Source: Narthecium ossifragum (lineage: Eukaryota; Streptophyta; Magnoliopsida; Dioscoreales; Nartheciaceae). Taken from it: DNA of 64,000 nucleotides. This document shows, one piece after another, positions 55,021 through 64,000 of this stretch. The position numbers and the translations under genes were made by a program. Where the stretch lies: assembly GCA_963920575.1 (NCBI GenBank), contig OY986969.1:27722763-27786762 (forward strand), in the 5' to 3' direction. The notes under the pieces are model-generated. The model saw nothing but the letters and a program-made list of their open reading frames with translations, did not search any database and was not told where the DNA came from. Each line of letters starts with the position of its first letter. The first letter of the stretch is position 1.

Positions 55021-57096
55021 GCTAGATCTAGGGTTTGATTGTTGGATTAATTGATTTCTATGTGTTAATTAGTCCCTCTAAGCATGCTTAACATGTGATC
55101 TAGCTTCCATGCGATTTGATTTGGGTTTTACCCGGATTGTTATCCATATAAAATGTGGCTAATTACTAAGTGAATTTTTGAAGTGGAGAGTAAAAGGAAA
55201 TGTTGGTGAATAGTGACAAAATTCAGGACCATTAGTCTCTTGTTAGATAGTAGCTAGAGACATTGAGTACTATTGACTTTTAGCACAAGGTGGTGTTCCA
55301 TCATAAATTTGGCTAGATATGCACCAAGGATTTTTGTGCCATTGGCTCATATCATGCCAGCCTTTGGCGCTTGCACGGTATGTGTTGTCAACATAAATTG
55401 TGTTGAGTCTCTTCACACTTGTCGCGCCGCCAATACAAAAAGGTTCAATGAAGGGAGAGGGGATAGTGGAATATGAAAAGGTAGGTAGGATGAAAAGAGA
55501 TAAGAAAATGAAAAAAAGATACTAGATATCAAATCATTTACCTGCCATTAGTGTCGCTTCATCATTTCCAGTGATCTTCACTAGATGTTCGGAGTGAGGG
55601 ATAATAGGAAGACGGAAGGACTTCTCAGGCTAAAAAGATGGTCATGACCGTGCAAATTGCCGAGCATCAATAGGAGAGAGGACGAGGGGGGATACACCGA
55701 GAGAGGGAGAGGCACCCTTCCCTTATATGGTTTTAATGTATCTTGAAAATATTGGCAGTTGAACTTTTAACTTATTTATGTTTCTTTAAAGTGAAATGAT
55801 GAATGTGGAGTTGGGCTGCCAAGTTCTTAAAACCAACAAAAAATTGCTGATATGAGACTTAGAGTTCCCGGCAAGTCCGATATGGGCCAAAACTCTAATG
55901 TCGAGAATAGTATGCATGTACTGCAATCCTCTCCAATGGTCGTTCTGACTTTGTGTGAGAAGAGCATGGATCAAGTAGCACACACAGTGCTACCCCATAC
56001 TGAAATCAACAACTTGAATTCTTAAATTTTTGGGTTTTGTATTAGGTTATCCAGCTTTGCTTCTATTAGATAAAGAGAAATGAAAGTGGAGGAGATGGAG
56101 AACGGTACTCTCATTCTCATACAGGTTCACTACATACAAGATAATATTCTCATGTTGTACATCATCAAATGATGGTGCACTTTTTTGACATGGTTTGGCT
56201 ACTAGAAACATGTGGGTATACATGACATATGCATTTGATGGTCCAGAAGATTTTGGTTTATGCATATACATCATCCGGTATGGGCTAGTATTGTATTCCA
56301 CAAAGTTGAACTTCTATGTATTATTGAAGTTGTTTTGGACCTAACATGAAGTGTATTAAAGGGGAGCAATTAGGAGCAACTTTATATCCTAATTTGATAT
56401 GTCTAACGATTGAGAGAATATTCCTGTGCAGAAATCTAATTAATGTGCAGAATCAAGTTTAAAGCAAATTAAGAAACCTCAACCTTATACTTCAAGTTTA
56501 GAGGAGTTGCGCGTTTAGTACTAGCTTGCTATCCAAATATAGTTGAACTGGAGAAGAGGAGAAGCCACAATTGGGGAGAGATTGTAAAAGCCAGGGTTTT
56601 TACATTATATGAACGAACCTGTTAGTAAACGGGTCTCGCCCGATCCTGAATCTCTTAAATCGGCTCGGCACCAAGTCGAAACGACTAACTCGAGTCGGTG
56701 TCGAGTGGCAACTACATGCTACTCCACGTGCCTGAGATGGGGCTTAAAACCGAGTCGGTCTCTCACTGGCTCGACAAAAGGCGATCGGAATTGTAATTCA
56801 TGATTTGAACTATATGTGCCCCAGATTTTACTGCTCCATTTGTCCATGTGAATGTTATAGGATCTCAGATTTGTTTTCCTTTTCAATGTTGTATATTGCA
56901 GGTTTGCATTGCTATTTTTGCTTTCGATGAACAAATAAAACTTGTAAATCAATATGATTCTAGAGCAATGTTAAATCTGATAGACACATCTTGGTTTTAC
57001 ACATAATTGCAGCATTTTTTGTTAAATATTGACCCAATACTATTGTGTTTCTTTCCTAAGAGGTGGTAAGTAGACAACTTGTGCAGTAGGAGTGGC
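55021..57096. other. Intergenic region upstream of the pectinesterase gene
   Basis: The first few hundred bases may continue the LTR fragment. I see no gene. Short open frames (55273-55476, 55786-55983, 56047-56301) have no recognisable domains. The last part should contain the promoter and leader of the downstream gene. Confidence 0.5.
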
Positions 57097-60000
57097 ATGG
57101 CAATGTGCATTCGGGTGCTATGTGTGGCAAAAGATGGGACTGCAGACTACAAGACGGTGCAGGAGGCAGTAGATGCAATACCCTTGTGCAATCAGGTGCG
57201 GACGGTCATACGGTTAGCTCCAGGGGTGTACAGGGAAGCAGTATATGTGCCCAAGACGAAAAACTTAATCACCCTGGCCTCCTCCCATCCCGAGCGTACG
57301 GTGGTCTGTTGGGACAACACTGCTACTCGCATTCGTCACCATCAGGTATTTTCATCCTGCCCACATATGGTTCTCTTCCACCTATCCTATCATCCTAAAT
57401 GACCGGCAATCGGCCTCCTATGCTATGACAGACATCCCGCGTGATCGGCGTGGGGACCTTTGGCTGTGGAACCACAATTGTGGAGGGAGAGGATTTTATT
57501 GCCGAAAACATCACATTTGAGAACTGTGCTCCCCAGGTTCATGCTCTTATAAGCTACATGTTAGACACCTACCAGTTTTAGTATTTTACTTGCATGTCAT
57601 AACTCAACTCATTATTCTGTAATTTTGATCTCCACAGGGTTCAGGCCAAGCTGTGGCAATGAGACTGACAGCCGATCGATGCACCTTTTATAATTGCAGA
57701 TTCCTTGGGTGGCAGGTAATGGACAATCTATTGCACTTATATTTAACGAAAACAATTAGGGTATGTTTGTTCTTTGATCACTCGTGTCAATGTGTTTTCC
57801 TTTCGACACAAAACCTATCCACAAATAGGACGACATAAAGTTTTAGTTCTTTCCATGATGGACACATCCAAAGATGTAGCAATGTGAATTTGTTATAGTC
57901 ATGCTTCTTCTGACAGATTACCATGTAGCTTAGTGAGGCATATGTGCATTAGAATAACAAGCCAAATCACATGATAAGCCCAATGATCATAATGTCATCT
58001 CCATCAAGTGTAGTCAACTGATCTAGAAGCCAAATGGGGTCTATCAAAATACAGAATTGTCGAATTCCCTTGAACTTGGGTACATATGGCCTCTTGAAAC
58101 TTGGGTAGGTACTTTTGTGCATGTTGTCTAGTGCATTATGTGGCTATTGGGTCATTGCTTGAGCCTGGTAACTTGGATGCATTGGACGTGCTATATTGTG
58201 AACAATGACACTTCTTTGTGATTTCTGTGGATGGGAATAGGTATTCTTCTGGCATCGTGAATTTCAAGCCCATGTCTGTTTGTTTGATTCTCTTGTTCAA
58301 GCTTTTTGTCATCGATTATTCAGGGGCATCAAAATATAAGAATTATTTCGCAAATGTTCAAACTGAGACCTCTCCCAAGTTCTCTCAAATTGTTAGCTTT
58401 CTAGAAGTATGCTTTGTAGATTTTTCTAGGGCTTGTGGACTGATTAGTTAGTTAACTTGGTGCAATTTGACTGAACTAATAGCATGGGGAAACCTACCCA
58501 GCAAGTTCCTCTTTTACCCCCCAGTTCTTAGTTAATTTGTGGATGGTCTTTGTGCAGTCTTTTGGTTTAAATATGTGCACCATAGCTGTCTTTGTGTTTT
58601 GATTGTGGACTAATAGCGTGGTAAACCTGCCCAGCTAATAGGTGGTTTCTTTTGGTTGCAATGAGGCTTTGACGACGACGATGATGTTTCTTGAATGCTT
58701 TAGAAGGACAGTCATCCATCATAACTATGGTCATGGAGAGCTCTATGTTGTTAATGTCAAGGGTTTTTGCCTCTGTGGACTCCTTTATTCCTTGCTCGTT
58801 TAGTCATCTATATGGCTGCAGTGTTATGCTTATGATAATTGATGACCTAGCAAAAAATATCAAAAAGATAAGCTGTTTCCTACAATGCTTAATTGTGTGA
58901 CTCCATGCAAGGGGATCCTTCCCCTTTTGATTTGCCCACCTCCATACTACTGTCTCTAAAGTGACTCTTTGTTCCTGTCGCGTTGCTCTTACTGAACTAG
59001 CCAAAGAAGTGTCTAGATGCAGATAACGTGTTGGGCATTTCCGAGGGCAGATTGGATAAAGCAAATGAAATCTTGATCAGGTCCCATACCCATGACTGAT
59101 GAATTCTTCCCTGAATTTGTTATGCAGAAGATTTGTTAGTAGTAGACTTAAAATTTCTCTGCAAGTGCAGATAGCAATAGTCTACTAATAGCAAACCTCA
59201 TGATTGACCTCTTTTCGCTGGTTCTCTTGCTGCCTTTATCCCGGAGCAGCTAGATCTGACAATATGGTGGTGGCATTATCTACTTTTTAGTGACGTCTTA
59301 AATTTAATTATCCATTTCTACTTTCAACATTTAGCAATAACTATGTTTGTATTCTCAAACTGGAACTGCTGTAAATCTATGACATACAAGCAGCACCAGA
59401 ATGGACAAGCATAGCTATTATGAATAATATCCCTCTGATGCAGTTACTTTATTGGCCTTTTTGGACATCAAAGTGCTATTTGGCATGTGCACTATGACAA
59501 AGTTATTGCTTGTGGTTTTCATCTAGATCAACTCTTTAAGTGCCGTGTTATCTTTCATTGTGGAAGATTGACATTTAAAATTTTAATATTTCCATAACAT
59601 GTAGATAATTTTCTTGTGGCACTTTTCTGTAAAACTGATTGTTTAATAGAATTAAATTAGCTAGGTTGAATACTTCCTTAAATGCATGTTTTCTTTGGTC
59701 ATGCATGTCTTTTTCTTCATTTATGTTATTTTCATGCTTATGCAGGATACGCTGTATTTACACTATGGGAGACATTATTTGAGAGATTGCTATATTGAAG
59801 GCAGTGTGGACTTTATATTTGGCAATGCTACTGCCCTTCTGGAACACTGCCATGTCCATTGCAAGTCAGCTGGGTTCATAACTGCCCAAAGTAGGAAGTC
59901 ATCTCAAGAGATGACTGGTTATGTGTTTGTAAGGTGTGTTCAACTTTTTTTTATTTCTATATTCTTAAAGTGCATTTAAGTTTGCATTTTTATTTTCATA

Positions 60001-62113
60001 CAATGTGATATCTTGAGTGCTGTTTGCTGATGTTTATGAGAAATCGATTGCATACATCCAACAGTAATTAGTTGAACATCAATTGAGTAGCTGGCAGATC
60101 CTTAGGGTTTTGGTGATTATTATTACTTTTCTTTTTGCAGTGAAGGATAGTGACTGGAAAATTACTTCCTTCCTGTCTCATTTGCTGTTGAGATAAGCTT
60201 GAATATGGAAATGTTAATGTTATGAGCGAAGATATAATTCTTTTCTTCTATATTCATAAGGTGTGCTTGCTGATGTTGTTGGGGTAGCTTGTACTTTTCA
60301 ATAGGACAATGATGTAACTACCTTCATGGTTTAGCATATTATTGGATAGAAGTTATAGCATGTCTCCAACAACATGGATTAAGTGATTGTCATTTTCATT
60401 TTTCTGAGGTCAAGTATAGTGATCGCAGAATCTGGTTCCTCGCCTAGTCATTTCCAATAGAGATGTGCTTTAATATGGAAATGTGATGCTATGGGAAAAA
60501 TACTAATTAGAGGTTCGAAAGCCTATGTTCGTGCTTATTTCATGGGATTAAAGAGGGGGAGAGGATTATGTTATGAGCCTCTGTAAGAGACCTCGTAATG
60601 GCGGTGGACGAGGGTTTGCACTGGGAGATCAGCAGCATCAACCTTGCCTTTCTTCCCAATGGTAAATAAAATAGAAAAGAGAAGAAGGAAAAGATTGGAC
60701 TTAAGGAGAAGTCCGGACTCCATCAGTTACGCTGGAATAGCTTGCTTGCCTGCTTTATTCATTAAGTCCTCCTTAAAAATCATACCTCCTCATTAAGTCC
60801 TCCTTAAGGAAAAGTTAGATTTAGAAGCCTTGATGTGTCTGATCCCCATTGTTGCCTCCAGGAAAGAGGTGGAAGGAAGAGGGAGGAGGTTGAGGAGATA
60901 GGATGGAAGAAATAGGGGGCTGGAGGTGTCAGATGGTATTTCGGCTTGCTGGGTCAGGTCTTGATCGATGACTAGGTCCTAAGGTTGGGCTGAAACCCCA
61001 GTTTAGGCCCAAGTACTACACAAACTTGCATTGTACTGGGCCTCAGTCCAGGTCACTAGGGTCAACAGGCTGTCCACCTGCCTTGCACGAATGCCTGCTA
61101 ATTTTCTATTTTAAGCTTATCTACTCAGACATTATACCGTGAAAGAAACTACAACACCTATGGTCTATCAAAATATTATGAAGCTTTTGAAAGGTGCTGA
61201 TTTTTGGGAAAGTGAACACCCATATAACAAACTACGTATCTCTTTGATGAGGTATTTTGTTTGATGTCTGATCTTCTGGTTTGCATGAGCTATTAATTAT
61301 GGCAAGCAATAGTATATGCTTGACGCTATTTTAGAATTTCTTATTCGCAATTTGTTTGATTCTTGTTCATGGGAGACATAACAACCTGATGCAGATGCAT
61401 AATTACTGGAAATGGGAGTACTTCATATTCATATCTCGGGAGACCATGGGGCCCATTTGGTCGGGTTGTTTTTGCATACACGTGGATGGATGGTTGCATT
61501 AAACCTGTTGGGTGGAACAATTGGGACAATTCTGAGAATGAGAGAACTGCTTGTTTCTATGAATACAGGTATCTTTGAGGGCATTTGTGAAACAATGCTG
61601 TAAGATTTCGAATGTTTGGTCTGCTTCTTACAAAATTTACATTTCATTTGATAAACATCCTTTTCTGCTTAGGTGGTATGTAAAATTGAAGCACACATTA
61701 TTTTATATAAGTTTTCTCAGGCCTAATGATGACTCCATAAGGCTGTTCTTAAGATCGTTATTGAACTCAAGTTCTGAATTTAACCTTTGATCTTTTATTG
61801 AAAAGACTACATGATGTTTCCAAGCATATTCTTTTCTAAGTGTTCGCTGTGGTACCCTGTATTGTGGTGCATTTTCATGCAATTAATTTCGTATAGTTTG
61901 GTTTTTGTTTCATACTCAGTGGCAAACTAATTTGTGGACTACTTGCTTAGATGTTCTGGTCCAGGTAGCTGCCTTCCAAACCGTGTGACATGGTCTCGTC
62001 AATTGGAAGACGGTGAAGCAGAACAATTTCTTTCTCAATCTTTTATCGACCCATATCCTGAAAAGCCTTGGTTGATACAACGAATGGCTCTGAAAGTACC
62101 ACTGTCTGCTTAA
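57097..62113 (+). CDS. PME31: Pectin methylesterase, PME31 type (no PMEI pro-domain)
   Basis: Pectin methylesterases remove methyl esters from homogalacturonan. This is the group without an inhibitor pro-domain. Six exons join in frame: 57097-57345, 57432-57536, 57638-57715, 59746-59933, 61395-61568 and 61951-62113 (stop TAA), giving 318 residues (Arabidopsis PME31 about 317). Landmarks: [67 protein letters not shown] with Asp145, [10 protein letters not shown] with Asp166, [23 protein letters not shown] with Arg223, and GWNNW. The catalytic Asp-Asp-Arg set is therefore intact. No signal peptide is obvious, as in other PME31-like proteins. The ATG at 57097 ([14 protein letters not shown]) fits the family start; an upstream coding exon is not excluded. 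Introns 3 and 4 are long (2.0 and 1.5 kb). CSGPGS replaces the usual CFGPGS near the end. Confidence 0.94.
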
Positions 62114-62493
62114 CTTATTTGAAGGTGACTTAAGCATCATTCGGTGAATAAAGCCAAAGATGGGTTATGAAACCTGTGGATCTTCTTCTCCATCGTCAAC
62201 CTATGCTATGTTACACGAGACAATTCTTTGTCGTCTTAAAATCTGGTATTCATGCATTTTCTCCTCCTAAAAATACTGATGCTCTTGGAATGAAAAGTCT
62301 GTGGAAGCGTTCTGTCTACAAAAACTTTATTGATTGTTATGTTTTACTGTTATTGCCATGTTAGATGTTTGGATCTTGTCGAGCTTTGACATCGTGATTA
62401 TTACTTTGTCCTGGTCTGGTTATTGCTGTTTCCCTAGATTGGTGGGTTGCATCGTCAGCAATAGACTTGGCTAGCGTTGGCCCTAGAAAGGGA

Positions 62494-63291
62494 GCTCAAT
62501 CTTGACAGTGTTTTTTTTTTTGACAAAGCGAACCCGAAGGCTAACAAAAGCAGTAAGCAAGAAACTACAAGAAAAAATTACACATGCAGCAAGGCAGAGA
62601 AACTTTTAGGAGGTGGTAGACCAAATTCAACTGACCAGAAGAGGTTAGTAGAGCAATCTTTCCCAATTATGACGAGTGAATCTGCAACCCCATTAATACC
62701 CCTAGGAATATAAACAAAAAGTATTTTTTCAAACTTGGATGCATCACAGAGAATTCCTTGCACACAGGAAACAATGTGGTTTGGCCATCCTCTTCTACCA
62801 CAAAGACAATCCACAACATCACGTGAATCTGATTCGAACATGACTTTTTGAATCTCACAATCCCAGGCAATCTTGGATCCAAAACAAAATGCTTGCAACT
62901 CAGAATCAAAAACAACACAAGAATGTGCACAACTTGCAGCTAACCAAGAAAATTTTCCCTCTTCATCAAAGCCTACAGCTCCAAGGCCGACCTTACCATT
63001 TGCACCAAAAGCAGCATCTGTGCGTACAGAAAACATCCGACGTCGAGGTGAAGAGGAGCAAAGGTTAGATGATTTCAAGGATCGAATTTGCCATTCCTTA
63101 GAGTGCCAAGCAATAGATCTGGCAGTTTCAATGGGGGCTGGACCAAATCCATCAAACAACCATCGATTTCTGAATTTCCATATTTCCCATAGGCCATAGC
63201 CGATGCGAGCCTTCCTCGACACAAACACATCAGAGGAATGAGAACTCTGAATGATGCTTTGCCAAGATCTCCATTGCTCAATCTTGACAGT
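62494..63291 (-). mobile_element. 5'-truncated LINE with poly(A), RNase H-like frame and 16-bp target-site duplication
   Basis: GCTCAATCTTGACAGT occurs at 62494-62509 and 63276-63291. Between them, on the minus strand, the element ends in a poly(A) tail (T run 62511-62521). It encodes an RNase H-like C-terminal domain of a non-LTR retrotransposon polyprotein: RTDAAFGANGKVGLGAVGF, FDSELQAFCFGSKIAWDC, MFESDSRDVVDCLCG and FVYIPRGINGVADSL. The frame (about 240 codons, 62578-63297) starts by chance in the flank; the reverse transcriptase and endonuclease are missing through 5' truncation. The exact duplication and long open frame suggest a fairly young insertion in the 3' flank of the pectinesterase gene. 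Confidence 0.9.
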
Positions 63292-63299
63292 TGACATCT

Positions 63300-63780
63300 A
63301 GGGAGTTCAGCAGTCTTGACATCCTAGGGAGTTCAATCTTGACATGGAACCAGACATAGCAGCTGCGCTGCTGAATTATGGCCCGTTTGGCCTTACAGGA
63401 TCAATTGCAAATAACCTGCCACTATCTTTGGGGTTTAAAGGTTTTAGAAAAGAATCTTAGTGTTCAGGCTTTTGTGTTTTACAAAACAGAGATTAAAGCA
63501 TATAGAAATCTTGGAGGATTTAATGTTTGGCCTTCGGGGATTTTGAATATTTTAGGGCTTAGGGTCTTGCGGGTTTGGTTACAGTCTAAATTTAATATTG
63601 GCAATTGTACATAGTCCATGCAGACCACAAGCCCGAGTCTGTAATGAATTTTTTGGGCTTAAGCCTGGCCTGGCCTGACAACAAACTTGACCAAACCTGA
63701 GCCAAATGAAGATTGGGCTGGGTACGGGAGGAGGGTATACCCAACATTCGCCCGATCCAAACCCTATATAATCTGTCTGA
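63300..63780. other. Intergenic sequence after the LINE
   Basis: It begins with two further copies of CTAGGGAGTTCA...CTTGACAT type sequence (63299-63345), part of the original target region. GGGCTTAAGCCTGGCCTGGC at about 63655 resembles the ends of decayed DNA transposons. No gene is seen. Confidence 0.4.
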
Positions 63781-63783
63781 TCT

Positions 63784-64000
63784 TAGGTTTTTGGTTTTAG
63801 GGTTTAGGGTTTACGGGTTACGGGTTTAGGGCTTTCAGGGTTTAGGGCTTAGGGCTTAGGGCTTAGGGCTTAGGGTTTTAGGGGTTTAAGTTTTAGGGGT
63901 TTAGGTTTTAGGGGTTTTCGGGTTTAGGGGTTTAGGGGTTTAAGGGTTTAGGGTTTAGGGTTTAGGGTTTGGGGTTTGGGTTTTAGGGTTTGGGTTTTAG
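63784..64000. repeat. Degenerate telomere-like repeats at the window end
   Basis: About 217 bp of GGTTTAGGG, GGCTTAGGG and GGTTTTAGGG variants continue to the edge of the window, including a short run of exact TTTAGGG units at about 63945-63970. The tract may extend further to the right. Confidence 0.9.

Overview
This is a piece of a flowering-plant nuclear genome. The evidence is spliced genes with GT-AG introns, proteins with plastid transit peptides, plant-specific gene families, and many plant-type transposable elements. I cannot place the lineage more precisely. No virus, toxin, CRISPR array or prokaryotic operon is visible.

Eight protein-coding genes can be supported, most of them exon by exon: the 3' part of a cytosolic pyruvate kinase (+, 607-4611); an ATAB2-like chloroplast protein (+, 5519-8601); a single-exon trihelix transcription factor (-, 9500-11305); UDP-apiose/xylose synthase AXS (-, 14879-18906); a plastid-type pyridoxamine 5'-phosphate oxidase-fold protein (-, 23203-30463, 5' end unsettled); a WW-domain DEAD-box RNA helicase (-, 33263-40625, one exon junction unsettled); UDP-sulfoquinovose synthase SQD1 (+, 49155-51463); and a PME31-type pectin methylesterase (+, 57097-62113). 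They form no operon-like unit. Two bear on cell walls (AXS, PME31) and three are plastid-type proteins (ATAB2, SQD1, the PPOX-fold protein), but I infer no functional cluster.

The space between and inside the genes is full of mobile DNA. Several boundaries can be fixed by target-site duplications (TSDs). A 1.45-kb Mutator-like element (30555-32008, 9-bp TSD) carries a broken host-gene fragment and a nested MITE, so it is a Pack-MULE. A four-level nest (42106-46469) has an outer hAT-like element (8-bp TSD). Inside it is a Mutator-like element with terminal inverted repeats (TIRs) of about 110 bp. That holds a fragment of a pectin methylesterase inhibitor domain, a palindromic pair of LTR tips, and a 2.39-kb solo LTR (5-bp TSD). 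Another Mutator-like element (47095-47801) sits just upstream of the SQD1 promoter. A hAT-like element (26610-27365) lies in an intron of the PPOX gene.

5'-truncated LINE copies sit at about 7373, 20199, 21480 and 62510, three of them with clear TSDs. They share a short 3'-terminal motif. A SINE-like family with a tRNA-type B box, foldback elements, tandem repeats and two tracts of degenerate telomere-like repeats fill much of the rest. The most interesting material is this nested, gene-capturing transposon architecture rather than a new enzymatic system.
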